A stretch of 64,000 nucleotides of DNA, taken from Leguminivora glycinivorella. Lineage: Eukaryota > Arthropoda > Insecta > Lepidoptera > Tortricidae. Shown here piece by piece: positions 11,601-21,527 of the stretch (its first letter is position 1; every line of letters starts with the position of its first letter). The stretch is from NCBI RefSeq assembly GCF_023078275.1, contig NC_062977.1:6531118-6595117 (forward strand), in the 5' to 3' direction. The position numbers and the translations under genes were made by a program. The notes beneath the pieces are model-generated. The model was given only the letters and a program-made list of their open reading frames with translations. It was not told the origin of the DNA and did no database searches.

Positions 11601-14600
11601 ATTCTGAGGAGCTTTCAAATTCAAACTGCTCTATCGCTCAGTGGCGCCCTCTCATTTAGGAAATACATTAAACATTTGCAAGGTTATTTTATTTCCTAAA
11701 ATCTACACTATTATTGGCATAGATAAACTTATTATTTTCGTAAATATTTCACTACTGTCCTCTCTGACGGCTGACGACCAACTGAATGAAGCGCCAACGT
11801 GTAAACGCAGTTGGCCATTGGCGCCAAGATCCTTTGATGTGTGGACAAAAAACCGACACCAATCGGTTGGCCGGCAAGCGCAGCGCAAGCGCCAAGAGGA
11901 CAGTAGTGAAATATTTACGCCAACTTAAATGTTTAATGTATTTCGATAAATGTTCTTATCAGAATATTCAAAAAATTGTTAATATATCAAATAATTTAAT
12001 TTTACTACGGGGTTATTATTTTTTAATCAAAATTTGCTGACAACGTAAAAGACCTAGAATTTCCTAGCCTTTTCCATTCCACGTCCATCTTTCATGAAGA
12101 GCCAATGCCAAGGGGGTTCGTGTGTAAACCGTTGGCCATATCTGTGGCCAAGGGGTTTCACACGCGATTTTCCCTGGAACGCACCTCTCGCGTAAAACAT
12201 TATTGAGGTATTATTGTCGTAGTAATATGTAGTAACACTAGTAATCTGTACCTTATCACTCCGCGGTGTGAGCCCCAGTGATGCCAAGATTGAGGGGCCT
12301 TCTGGCTGTGATTTACTGCTACTGGCAACCTGAAATACGTAGAATACGTTTATTAGCACTTTATTTCAAGAAATTAATTTTCACAAATAAAAGTTACTTA
12401 GAGAAATTATCATTAAACTTTGCTTTGTGAAATCTAATCCCTGTATTCCATACTTTAAGTAATTGTTATTAGAATAAAAGAAGGTAAAGATGATAAATTT
12501 CATCAAAGCACTAATCATACCAAAGTTTGAGTACTTTGGGTGTTAGGTTAAATTTAATAACAAATTTAAAACAAGACCTCTTTTCACAATTTTTAAAACA
12601 CCACTGTAGTTCATAGTTTAGTAACTTTTAAGTTAAACACATAAAAATATGCCCCACCCAAAAACACAGGGGTAACATGCCAGTCATAATGGTAAGTGCA
12701 TTTTCCATACATGAGTCATTGGGGGGTAACTTGAATTACTCTTAATGGCAATCACGGATTTTATCACAACATTAAAATATTGTAAAACTTACTGAGTCAT
12801 AATAAGAAAACTGTAAATTACAAAGAATACAGGAAAATACAAAAGAGACACTTAATGCAAGTAAATGAAAAATCAATACCATTACTTAAGTAAGTGATAC
12901 AAAAAATTATGACAAACGTCACAAATCATTATTAAGATTAAAATGATTCATTGATTATCATTGAGTTAATCAAAATAAATAACATGCTAAGTCAAACTAA
13001 TATGGTTTACATCTAGTGAATTAAGTTTTTTATCCCTTTAAAGTGACCCACTTCTAACTTAAGTTATTAGTTCTGAAGTTTATTTAACTGTGAGGTATTC
13101 TGATGTAAACAAAAACAAAATTAACAGTATGTTGGGAGGAGACTTGATATTCGCCGCTGCCAATCATGATCATTTATAAATATTGAAAGAATTCCTACTT
13201 ATAAACATTTAACATTAAAAAGCAGCCCATCCCATACATCTGGTACATGTCCGGGTCATGACATATTGGTATATTAGTTTAAAATGAAAATGGCCATTCA
13301 ATAAACCGAATAAAATGAAATACAGTACCTCATAAACATTATCCTCATAACCCACATTAGCTGCCATAATTAGTAGCTTAGGAGGGCCTTATCAGTTCTC
13401 ACTAACTTCCTGACCTGGCCATTTGACCTTGGCAGCACTTCATGAGTAATAACTCAGCTTACAACCATCATTGGAAATAGGTACCTAACTCACTAAGTAA
13501 TGTAAAAGTGTAATGGCCCCTGTACACACATGGCCAACGGTTCCACCAGCCCTTTGTGAAACCCCTTGGCCAAGATAAGAGCCGCTGTTTACACATTGGC
13601 GAACCAATCACTTGGCATTGGCTCTTCATGAAAGATGGACGTGGAATGAAAAAATATAGGAAATTCTTGGTCATAGTCGTTGTCAGAAAAAAAATATTAA
13701 AAAATAATAACCCCGTAGTAAAATTAAATTATTTGCAATATTAACAATTTTTTGAATATTCTGATAAGAACATTTATCTTTTTTAGGAAATACATTAAAC
13801 ATTTGCAAGGTTATTTTATTTCCTAAAATCTACACTATTATTGGCATAGATAAACTTATTATTTTCGTAAATATATCACTACTGTCCTCTCTGACGGCTG
13901 ACGACCAACTGAATGAAGCGCCAACGTGTAAACGCAGTTGGCCATTGGCGCCAAGATCCTTTGATGTGTGGACAAAAAACCGACACGAATCGGTTGGCCG
14001 GCAAGCGCAAGCGCCAACTGCCAACTTACGGCCAAGTAGCCCTCTACACACATGGCCAAGGGGGTTGGTGGAACTGTTGGCCATGTGTGTACAGCGGCCA
14101 TAATACACTCAACATACCTCATTGTAACCTCCATCAATAACCACTCCATCATCATAAGCCTCATCTGATAATGGTTCACTTTTTATGTTCACCTGCAAAA
14201 TCATAATGATTTAGTTAACAAACATTCATGTCAATGACAGTTCCAAGCTCAAATTATCAAAGAAAGAAACCCACCTCTTCTAGTTGGCTGCCATCTTTTT
14301 TAATCAGAGACTGTAGTTTGTTTTGTGTCCTTTCACATACTGTCTTAAATATGTGCCAGTTATTGACATTGTTAACGCATTTCCTGCAGGCATTCGATGG
14401 CAAGCCGTCATTCTCGTTTATCTGTAAAAACAACATACGCAATCAGAGAATGAAGGCCGAAAGCGCCGCGCGTTTCATCAGAATGGGCACGGGCGAGAAA
14501 CGCCTCGAGTATAGATACGGCGCGAGGAGAAACTAAGTAGGCGTAGGTATATACGAGCGCCGGCAAACGGCTGCTCCTCGACCGAATAAGTAGGAGCGAG

Positions 14601-15206
14601 TCGAGTGCCAGCCAGCGAGCCCCTCGAGGGTTAGCGCTCGATATACGCACACAGCTATAACGCGCTCACGCCGACACCGACGCTCGACCCGTCACCCGCT
14701 CCCGCTCGAGGGACGAGCTGCAGCGGCCTGGTCTCGCCCGATAAATCAATACACCCGATGTCCACGCCGAGCCTAGCTAGCGAAAAGCCGACCCCCTCCC
14801 TGCCAGACCCCCGGGAATATTGCCAAAACCCGACCCTCATCATAACGCCATTCCTCGCCGGCTGCATGGAATGCGACGCGACGCGGCCACCGAGCCGAGC
14901 GATAACCGTGGAACATTACAAAATGGTGGACGATCTTACGACATCTCCACCTAAACGCGCTGCTGTCAATTCACGAACCGGGGCGGATGACGAGTTCTCA
15001 CGTACACCGAGGGTCTACTTTCACTAAAAACACCACACTTGCACTTATTTTAACACATTACTTACTTGTACTGCCACGCAATCCTTGATTTTTGATGCGA
15101 GGACGAGAGGCTCCGAGTCATCCGAACTGGTGGTAGGAAAAATCGGCAGTAATTCGCCCCGAGATGACAAGCACAGTCTACAAACACGATCATAATTCAC
15201 AGTCAT
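1..15206 (-). CDS. ZAD/C2H2 zinc-finger protein, five exons, 3' end beyond window
   Basis: Joined exons 15206-15066, 14421-14275, 14192-14118, 12329-12252 and 2603-1 read as one frame of at least 1014 codons with no stop. Residues 9-12 (CRLC) and 59-62 (CRKC) are the two Cys pairs of a zinc-finger-associated domain (ZAD), an arthropod protein-interaction domain. Residues 99-102 (IKSE) fit a sumoylation site. The last exon holds one isolated C2H2 finger, basic/Pro-rich and acidic regions, then eleven more fingers. ZAD-ZNF proteins are nuclear, DNA-binding and often homodimerise through the ZAD; that role is inferred from family membership. All four introns have GT-AG ends and phase 0 junctions. 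The individual member cannot be named and the carboxyl end lies outside the window. Confidence 0.93.
2604..3090. other. intron 4 sequence with no feature seen
   Basis: AT-rich intronic DNA directly downstream of the exon 5 acceptor on the plus-strand map. No open frame of note and no repeat recognised. Confidence 0.5.
3095..3290 (+). repeat. interspersed repeat family A, copy 1
   Basis: Begins near 'gtggaccgattttcatgaaa' and ends '...acgtcaaac..cgcgtcgtttttgcgtcggggtta'. The same roughly 200 bp unit recurs at 4735-4922, 38375-38575, 48205-48415 and, inverted, at 60080-60315. It has no coding capacity; it is a retroposon-like repeat. Confidence 0.75.
3308..3465. repeat. imperfect inverted repeat
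   Basis: 'atcgagggtttactggtgaa' near 3317 is matched in reverse at about 3440-3462, and 'aaacccgataa' (about 3340) by 'ttatcgggttt' (about 3430). The arms enclose roughly 75 bp. Probably a small MITE remnant. Confidence 0.5.
3514..3822. mobile_element. palindromic element with 15 bp flanking direct repeat
   Basis: Bases 3542-3677 and 3692-3827 are exact reverse complements (136 bp arms, 14 base loop). The 15 bp sequence ATATGATTAATACTT occurs at 3499-3513 and 3823-3837 and is read as a target-site duplication, so the last 5 bases of the right arm overlap it. The 28 bp before the left arm are not palindromic. A 15 bp duplication points to LINE-type insertion rather than a DNA transposase. Confidence 0.75.
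4080..4497. repeat. two head-to-head copies of interspersed repeat family B
   Basis: Left copy about 4083-4255 (plus) and right copy about 4312-4497 (minus). Each runs from 'attagtatggat'/'ttataaatgg' through 'gtgtgtgtctg', 'aacggagcga', 'gagtgacatag' to 'gcgaagcc...aaaagctag'. Other copies lie at about 34160-34345, 37710-37890 and 63015-63195, with fragments near 17910 and 59705. The inverted pair could form a hairpin with arms of about 170 bp. Confidence 0.7.
4735..4922 (+). repeat. interspersed repeat family A, copy 2
   Basis: Close match to the unit at 3095-3290, including 'cgattttcatgaaacatggc' and the 'gtcgtttttgcgtcggggg' end. Non-coding. Confidence 0.75.
5045..6865 (+). repeat. repeat family C copy, split by an hAT insertion
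   Basis: The outer parts (about 5045-5294 and 6786-6865) match the unit at 57540-57727 plus 58269-58375, sharing 'taacatgggtattttttacg', 'ccattccgttaccgccatac' and the end 'tggacaactttgaaaaaaa'. The middle is a separate element. Comparison of the two copies gives both insertion points. Confidence 0.65.
5295..6785. mobile_element. non-autonomous hAT-like element (about 1.5 kb)
   Basis: Ends are CAGGGTGTCCACT and its reverse complement AGTGGACACCCTG (13 bp). Subterminal arrays of 'ccctgacttt' occur at both ends. No transposase frame is present. The 8 bp flanks (ctgagact and tgagtgga) share only TGAG in register, so no intact target duplication is claimed; insertion is shown by the interrupted host repeat. 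The interior includes a fragment of 'ggttccgta'-type repeat (about 5465-5530). Confidence 0.65.
7696..10547 (-). pseudogene. LINE ORF2 (endonuclease plus reverse transcriptase), frameshifted
   Basis: The endonuclease part (about 10547-9650) shows IHQNVRSI, LGLSEIWC, HGGVALF, VLYRTCNGD and IVGDQN segments in order. The reverse transcriptase part (9633-7696, 645 codons) shows RPITIVPTVSKIVE, LCDLSKAFD, GIPQGS and the catalytic FADDTT, then a conserved carboxyl tail ending near a short 3' UTR. The two parts are in different frames, separated by a long A run (t run near 9669-9678) where one base gained or lost shifts the frame. Otherwise there are no stops, so the copy looks young. A sequencing error in the homopolymer would give the same picture. 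Confidence 0.8.
10558..11496 (-). CDS. LINE ORF1 protein (coiled coil plus RRM-like domain)
   Basis: 312 codons. Residues 15-65 (VTRLVEEVSNLKNQISEMKN...) form a heptad-rich coiled coil. A Pro/Ser/Ala-rich linker with basic patches (ARRLRPRRGP) follows. The last 95 residues (VVSLHVYNLSEATTTEDVVR...GIRYFNIVQP) look like the degenerate RNA-recognition fold of CR1-group ORF1 proteins. Such proteins bind the element's RNA in the cytoplasm. The frame is uninterrupted and its end overlaps the upstream extension of ORF2, which has no ATG at the junction, so ORF2 may depend on termination-reinitiation. Confidence 0.75.
   Translation of the reverse strand: MAPTMAKQATKAAAVTRLVEEVSNLKNQISEMKNEIMQCNSVISQQNRLLTYQSRCIHKILSNITNTELPLTNSNGEHELLNESGPEGLIFVDNDVLLDTSRQDHILTPVTPANQSVVTVDVTQETKSPVLPTPASGQSTPVQPGTTELPEARRLRPRRGPAASEEGKPSTKRQADIAPTALLSSAAPAANPGPSTSAPAQHTVPAPLTSSTCSLRAAGPRVVSLHVYNLSEATTTEDVVRHVQDQMGIASPVCQQLVVTRGNYTSFRLDVPANKVKAARDNANWPTGVGIRYFNIVQPKNANVQRASTVMR
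12252..12329 (-). CDS. ZAD zinc-finger gene, exon 4
   Basis: 26 codons (VASSSKSQPEGPSILASLGL...) after a TATTTCAG acceptor; donor AAG/GTACAG at 12251. Low complexity Ser/Pro linker with no domain. The phase 0 join to exon 5 and continuity of the open frame support it; it is the least distinctive exon of the gene. Confidence 0.8.
12330..13510. other. intron 3 sequence with no feature seen
   Basis: About 1.2 kb of AT-rich intronic DNA. Several long stretches without repeats or open frames; nothing recognised. Confidence 0.5.
13514..14100. mobile_element. intact Harbinger-like MITE
   Basis: 587 bp with TIRs TGGCCCCTGTACACACATGG and its complement ending ...CAGCGGCCA, flanked by TAA at 13511-13513 and 14101-14103, the 3 bp TWA target duplication of PIF/Harbinger elements. 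It has no transposase. It is the uninterrupted version of the element split by the LINE at 7352-11650 and lies between exons 3 and 4 of the zinc-finger gene. Confidence 0.75.
14118..14192 (-). CDS. ZAD zinc-finger gene, exon 3
   Basis: 25 codons (VNIKSEPLSDEAYDDG...), acceptor TTTTGCAG at 14193 and donor GTATGT at 14117. It contains IKSE, a match to the sumoylation consensus (hydrophobic-Lys-x-Glu), in an acidic context. A Harbinger-like MITE with its target duplication ends 13 bp past the donor. Confidence 0.9.
14275..14421 (-). CDS. ZAD zinc-finger gene, exon 2 (second half of ZAD)
   Basis: 49 codons after a TTTTTACAG acceptor at 14422. It contains CRKC, then a helix-forming segment (NNVNNWHIFKTVCERTQNKL) typical of the second half of the ZAD. 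It ends GAG followed by GTGGGT. The next intron is only 82 bp. Confidence 0.93.
14440..15030. other. GC-rich island in intron 1 of the zinc-finger gene
   Basis: About 590 bp, clearly GC- and CpG-rich against the AT-rich background. It holds plus-strand open frames; the end of one has an ATG in a good context (acaaaATGG, 14923) followed by 34 codons to a stop. No domain is recognised. It may be a first exon or promoter of an antisense transcript, an alternative first exon, or a GC-rich repeat. Confidence 0.35.
15066..15206 (-). CDS. ZAD zinc-finger gene, exon 1 (start codon and first half of ZAD)
   Basis: 47 codons beginning MTVNYDRVCRLC. The CRLC pair followed by a hydrophobic run (GELLPIF) is the usual ZAD opening. 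The exon ends in CAA followed by GTAAGT at 15065-15060, a strong donor. The ATG is the natural start because the ZAD lies at the extreme amino terminus in this family. Confidence 0.93.
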
Positions 15207-15480
15207 CGTAAATAAACAATATTTTGAACACCAGAACTGCTATAACAATTAATTATAAGACGCCATGTCACCACGAGCACTTCAACACAAAGCACTGCAC
15301 ATCTTTCTTGCTAGAGCACGAAAGCGCCTGATGATGAGGATGAGAAGTCGATAGGTTCGGACGAGACGGCTGGGTCGAGTCGCCGACCACCTGTCGTTCT
15401 GCGCATGTGCGCGTAAAATAACGCCAGGGTGACCAACATAAGCCGCTCAAACAATGGCGGCGTTCAGGGAACCTAAACAT
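15207..15480 (-). promoter_or_regulatory. 5' UTR and probable promoter of the ZAD zinc-finger gene
   Basis: About 270 bp upstream of the start codon, richer in GC than the surrounding DNA. It contains an NRF1/Ewg-like near-palindrome (tgcgcatgtgcgcg, 15400-15413) and a YY1-like ATGGCGGC box (about 15454-15461), elements typical of TATA-less housekeeping promoters. No TATA box is evident. The transcription start is not determined. Confidence 0.4.
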
Positions 15481-16922
15481 TTTCTGTGTAGAACAACTTT
15501 ATATGAAGTACGTAAAGTATGTCAAGTCGCTTCCTTTACAAAAAAATGAATTTTATATCTCACGCCTTTTTCTTGAGACATTTTTGTTCATATCGTTAGT
15601 ATAATTTGTTTCTTGCAGATTGACAATTTTGTATTACCATAGCAATATTACCATAATTTTTTTTTTCCATTACATTAAACAAGAAACTTTTTTGAAATTA
15701 TTCACCAAATTTCCCTTACCTACATATATCCAATTACAAAGTTATATTTGAAATCCTATTGTAAAAATCTATTAATTTTGAACTTGTTTTTGGGACTATA
15801 ATCACCTTTTTATTACTAAGAAATGAAACAGTTAAATAATTAAAATGAATATTTCATAAATGACCACATATTTAAATTAGGTCTACAAAAAAACATTCGT
15901 ACATTATATGCGTTAAAAATATAGTTAGGTACATGAAATGCATAAAATTAAAGTGAGAGAGAGAGAGAGAGAGAGAGAAAATACTGAATAAGTAGTTGTA
16001 TGAAATCACTTGTATTGCTTGACAGTTAAGTTTAGCATACAAATGGGTGTACAATATAATTTGACTGAATTGGTTTGTAATTTCATAATTTAATTGTAAC
16101 GAGTTATTTGATATATCGAACGTAACGGCTGATAAATATACAACATAATTTCAGAGAAATACAATTATAATTAATTATTTGTACATTATTTATGTACCTA
16201 CCTTTATCTGAAAATATCAATCATCCAAAATATTTGGAAAATACTAATAAGCTACTGAAAATACTGTCCCTTTCTAATTGTATTACCGATTTGAAACTTT
16301 AAAAAAAGAAGGATGGGATAATTTTGTAAATGACTGACAGTATTGTTTAGCGCACATCGTTTGTGTAACGTTTGTCTTTCAAAAAATGTTGACGACCCCT
16401 GACACAATCTTCTCTCTCTTTCCACCCGTCATGGTGTGAGCAGCGCCAATATTCAAACATCCGCACATGGCAACTCGATAAAAGTGGCGGGAATTATGAA
16501 ACTGTTTGGATTTCTAAAATACTTGTTTGAATGTTACATTTGATTCCTTCATGTTTAATTTGGTTTATTTATTTACTATAGACCTGTAATTATGAGATGC
16601 ATAACTTTATTGCAAATATACTATTGTTAGGAACATTTACTGCTTGAATTTACAAACATAAAACTTGGAGGAATAATAAATTAGACAAGTATTGCCAACC
16701 TAGAGGGCTTATCTAATGAATGAAAGTTATGAATGAAGCTCAATACTTATTCCTTACTACGTTGTTTGCTATTTGGGTTCCGTAGTACAAAATTTGTACT
16801 ACAAATATACAATGTAAATCATGAAAATTGTTGATCAATGACGCCGGATCGGGTTGGTAGTAGTAAAATAGGGTTACTATGCGTGTGCTAGTTTCCGTAC
16901 AGCGCTAGTCTCATCTATTTCT
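15481..16922. other. intergenic DNA between the two genes
   Basis: AT-rich with no coding frame. It contains an (AG)n run at 15955-15978. At about 16435-16500 a slightly GC-richer patch includes 'gtggcgggaatt', resembling an E2F site, but no gene is attached to it. Confidence 0.5.
15955..15978. repeat. (AG)n microsatellite
   Basis: Twelve consecutive GA/AG dinucleotides. Confidence 0.95.
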
Positions 16923-18268
16923 CAAGGGGCCTGGCCGGACTGCCATGGTAAAATCGCCCCTGGCTAAATATGAAATATTGATATGCAGGATTATTCGTAC
17001 TGTTACTACATGTACTACTTCTGGATATTATGCCTCAAACTATTTCCGTTTAGGAAAAAAATTAAAAAAAAGAAATTTTGTTTTTTATTTTTTTCTTTAA
17101 AACCGCGTATTCGATTGACTTGTTCTTTGGATATTTTATAGATATATTAGGGATACATCAATTTAAAAAAAAATTAACTTCCTGACTTTTTGTTAAGTAC
17201 ATTTTTTTTTAAATTTATGTTTTAAATATTTTTTTTTTATTACATACGAGTTAGCGACACCTACTATATTTTCATATAATAATCGCTATTTTATACTCTA
17301 TTACATATATTTTTATCAAAAATATTAGTTTGGATCAACAATGTCAAAATAAGTTATTTATATATTACTAGTATTACCCTTTAGTACGTTGCTCCTGGAA
17401 AGTGATGTATGAAAATTTTGGCATAATTAATGGAAGATTTTTTTTAAATTGGGATATGTAGAATAATCTACATATCCCAATTTAAAAAAAATCTTAAAAA
17501 TCTTAATCTTAAAATCTAAAGTGTTTATGAGAGATTTGTAGTAAATTCATTAAGGATTACTTCGTTCCTACACGCTTTTTCTGTATCTTCATCGGTTTTG
17601 TCAGAAATCGAGAAAAATCGCATTTTCGGCTCTTTAAGGGGGGTAGAGGGGTGACGCAGAGGGGGGAGGGATGGGGAGGGTTGATGAAAAATAACTTCGG
17701 CCTATAATCTACATATCCCAATTAAAAAAAAAATCTTCCATTAATTATGCCAAAATTTTCATACATCACTTTCCAGGAGCAACGTACTAAAGGGTAATAC
17801 TAGTAATATATAAATAACTTATTTTGACATTGTTGATCCAAACTAATATTTTTGATAAAAATATATGTGATAGAGTATAAAATGGCGATTATTATATGAA
17901 AATACTAGCTTTTACCCGCGGCTTCGCATAGTAGGTGTCGCTAACTCGTATGTGGTAAAAAAAAAATATTTAAAACATAAATTTAAAAAAAATGTACTTA
18001 ACAAAAAGTCAGGAAGTTAATTTTTTTAATTGATGTATCCCTAATATATCTATAAAATATCCAAAGAACAAGTCAATCGGATACGCGGTTTTAAAGAAAA
18101 AAATAAAAAACAAAATTTCTTTTTTTTAATTTTTTTCGTAAACGGAAATAGTTTGAGGCATAATATCCAGTAGTAGTACATGTAGTAACAGTACGAATAA
18201 TCCTGCATATCAATATTTCATATTTAGCCAGGGGCAATTTTACCATGGCAGTCCGGCCAGGCCCTTTG
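16923..18268. mobile_element. 1.35 kb palindromic (foldback) element
   Basis: Left arm 16923-17462 and right arm 17708-18268 are near-identical reverse complements, opening with CAAGGGGCCTGGCCGGACTG. The right arm carries about 25 extra bases including 'gcgaagccgcgggtaaaagc', part of repeat family B. The 245 bp centre contains a short G-rich run and further inverted copies of 'ctacatatcccaat'. There is no open frame and no target duplication was found. Confidence 0.75.
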
Positions 18269-20575
18269 AATATAACATTAGATAAAACATCCAACACTTA
18301 TCGCAATCCAGTTCGACGTCAAGCGTGCAAAATAGGTCAATAAACAAATTTTTTTTCATCACACCCGCACTTTAAATGTGCTATTGCACGCAGGCGGAGC
18401 GTGAGTTATAGAAAAATCGTTCTCCCAAGGGAATAATGAAATTTCTTGTACCGTAATTAACTTTTTTACATCTATTTACATATTTTTTACATTGCGAGTG
18501 TGATGAAAAACATTGTGTGTAACTCGGGGAGTATGAATATTACTAACTCGATTCTTTAAATCGCTCCGGCAAGCCGTCGCGATTAAACTTACTCTCGTTA
18601 GTAATGTTCAACTTCCTCCCCTTGTTGCACAATGTACTATTAACAGTCTGGGGTTGGGGTAGTTATGACTTATTTATGTATTGGAAGAAAAATATCGTCA
18701 GTGTGGTGTAAATTCTAATTAAGAATTATTTAGTTGTTTCTTTAATTGCGTAATTAGGAAAAAAATAAAAGTTAAATAGTTCTCAAATAAACATTTTATT
18801 TTTTAATCTTTAATCGCACAAGCAACATACAATGCCACTGAAAACATTTACACAACGATAATAGTTTACAACATATGTATTTACAAATTAAGTTATTGTT
18901 TCATAGCAGTAATTTGCTTAAAATTACATTAGGTAGGTTTATTTCAAATAGACACTCAATATAAGTGATATCCATTTAGAGATAAAAGCCAATAACTAAT
19001 GAATGCAGTGTGATCATAAAATATATTTTTTTTACCTACAACCAGCTGAAATATAGCAATTATAGCAACTTAATAAAATTAGTCAAGTTTCTTCATAACG
19101 TACTTCCTCATACAAAAAATATCGCAATATTGGCTTTCTATTTCACTGTTTGAAATATGTTGAAGCATTACCATTGAATCAAAATAAAAACTTGTTTTTT
19201 TTATACATGTAAGTATTGTGACAATCTGTCCCTTACTCAAACGCGTTTTATTTATCATTGTAGGTACATAATTAGTTTGATTGAATGCGATTTATGCATA
19301 TAGCAATTGCCAATTGGTTTGATCCGTTGATGATTTCTACATATTCTACTGCAGTTCTTTACGAATTCGCATTTGTACGGAATTACAGTAAACAATTTAA
19401 AAAAAAATATTTGAAATATTTGTTTATAAATAATTATAGCATATAATTATGGAAATTAAAATTTGTAGAATGTAATATATTATGTATATTTGTCTATGTT
19501 TATTGTTTATTAACAAAAAATAAATATGTACTTATAGTTTATCTTGTCAATAATATACATAATTAGTTCCTCTGTATTTGTGTGTAAAGTTGTAAACGTG
19601 CATGGAAAATTACCTAAAGTAATTAGGTACCGTAGGTCACCAAAGTATTCGATATTTTAAGAAATAAAGTATATGTTATATATAACTATTAGTATTACTT
19701 TGGTATAATTATACAGTTACGATATGGTCGGTATTATTAAAAAAAAAGGTTAGAACCATAACAATGTGAGGGCAAATATTTACAAACATCGAAGTAATCT
19801 CCTACTGTAATGCTTAACCCTTAAATGCATAGTGATGTAGAGGTATATATGCATCATCCATTTTTGACTCTATTGACAGCATATCAAAATTCAAACTTGA
19901 ATAAATCTCTGTCAAGGTCATGCATTTATGATTTAAGGGTTAACCAGGAATATATGAGCATTAAGTATTTGTTGATTAAGTAAAGTATGAAGTGCCTCTG
20001 GTTGTACATGTACCTATATACGATTTCAAAAATTACCTCCAGTTCAAATTATCTACCCCTTTGCCCCAAAGGAAACATTAAATTACACTTTCCGAATTAT
20101 ATTAACATTAGGTACGAATAAACATCTCTATAAAACATATTTTTTCACTTTTTGTCTTAATATCGCTAAAAACTTTAACAAAAGATATGTAAGAATTTGT
20201 AATTGTAGACACTAAGTAAGTAAATCATTTTGCTTAAGTATACAAACAATGTATTTCAGAGAATTAATATTTACTGCAAAGTATACTACAAACGGCTATC
20301 TATTTAAAATTTCATAATTTAACACACATCCAAATTATTAAATATACAATCTCTGCTACAAACAATTTGATATATGTATATTACACATTCAAGTTTAATA
20401 CTCAATAAAAACATTATAATTATGTTAAGTTATTTATTATGTATTATACATTGTGCATTTCAGACTTTTAAGTAGAAAAACTTCAGCGTGAGGTTACTGA
20501 TGAATGGCGGAAGAAAGGGATGGCCTATCCCAAGAGGATATACATATACCTGAGGTAATGTTATGAAATTATAGT
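18269..20575. other. AT-rich non-coding DNA
   Basis: 2.3 kb with no supported gene. A small inverted repeat at about 19814-19943 (aacccttaaatgcat / atgcatttatgatttaagggtt) is probably a short MITE. Minus-strand AATAAA-type signals occur but none can be tied to Rab26. Confidence 0.5.
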
Positions 20576-21394
20576 ATATCGACAAACCAGCTTTAAATAT
20601 TTACGTCTTAAGTACAAGGTGGACACTAGAGATGGGCCGAATATGGACTTTGCCGAATACGAATATTCGGCCGAACATTCGGTTCAGATCTTACCGAACT
20701 GAACATTAGGCCGAATATTCGGTGCGTTATATTTTTAAAGCTGATGTAGAATTTAAAACATTTAAACGAATGGTAATGAATACATAATGTTACTAGTGTT
20801 ACTACGGCGCCTACTGTTCTTATCAATAGATGGATATTTAAAATTTTGTTTTTTCTTGACCTATATGTTTGTTATAAAATACAAAATGTTATTGATATTG
20901 TTAATAGCACACTCAATGAAGCCTATCTCGCGGGAAATAACGGGTGGAGGGGAGTGTAAAGGTCCCTTTTTTTAGTTTTTCGCGAATAACTCTTAAACTG
21001 TGGCACATAGCAAGAAATGTTCTGAAACACAAGTAATCTTCATAAAATTCTCTACAAAAAAGTCTTATACACTTTTTATCTGGGACCAATCGTTCATGAG
21101 ATACGGAAGGGAAAAGATGGACAATAAAGGAATAAACTCATTTGTTTATGAACAATACGTTTATTCTTATAGAGACGCGGTAGCGTGTCAAGCCAGGTTC
21201 AAGTAACAAAAGTAGCAAGCAGCACCGTGTGTAATATTACACGAACCGTTTGGAGCCACATTTGACCCCCTTCTAACTCAAAAACTATATCACATAAACG
21301 TGTTATAATGCAACGTAAAAAGAAACCAACGCGCGTAGTAAAAGTATGAGCTATAAGCGCTTCTCAATAAGCCCGGTACTAGCAGCCCGCTTTA

Positions 21395-21527
21395 GTGCGT
21401 TTTCACATTATCCGATCCGATATCGGATGTCGGAAGGATTTCAAAGGCAAAAATCCAAGACGGCGCCTTAAATGTACGGGATATCGGTCCTACTTCCGAT
21501 ATCGGATCGGATAATGTGAAAACGCAC
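21395..21527. mobile_element. Harbinger-like MITE, left-arm copy
   Basis: 133 bp with roughly 33 bp TIRs (GTGCGTTTTCACATTATCCG...) and TTA on both sides (21392-21394, 21528-21530). The mirror copy is at 22395-22527. A half copy lies near 54430-54500. Confidence 0.75.

Larger units (their letters stand above)
7352..11650 (-). mobile_element. CR1/Daphne-like non-LTR retrotransposon, nearly full length
   Basis: A 4.3 kb insertion on the minus strand: ORF1 (11496-10558), ORF2 (about 10547-7696), then a 3' UTR ending in a short (CTAAA)n-type tail (tttag repeats at 7352-7374 on plus). There is no poly(A). The host MITE breaks at 'tttag' on both sides. The clade is inferred from an RRM-like ORF1, an apurinic endonuclease followed by reverse transcriptase, and a microsatellite tail; Jockey-group relatives are not excluded. 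Confidence 0.75.
7084..12180. mobile_element. foldback Harbinger-like MITE interrupted by a LINE
   Basis: The left end TGGCCGCTGTACACATATGG follows TTA and matches the intact element at 13514-14100. The sequence is continuous with that element up to about 7351, then resumes at about 11651. From about 11897 to 12177 it runs back as an inverted copy of its own left part (for example 'agtgaaatattta' against 11741-11760, and 'tcatgaagagccaatgcc' against about 7183-7200). The right TIR is not intact. Confidence 0.6.

Noticed and set aside
16435..16505. Second promoter suggested by an E2F-like 'gtggcgggaa' and slight GC increase
   Set aside because: No open frame or splice structure follows on either strand.
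20887..21206. 68-codon frame MAHSKKCSETQ..., also present on minus at 22716-22922
   Set aside because: Present in both arms of the inverted repeat with no homology recognised and no conservation beyond that of the arms; not treated as a gene.
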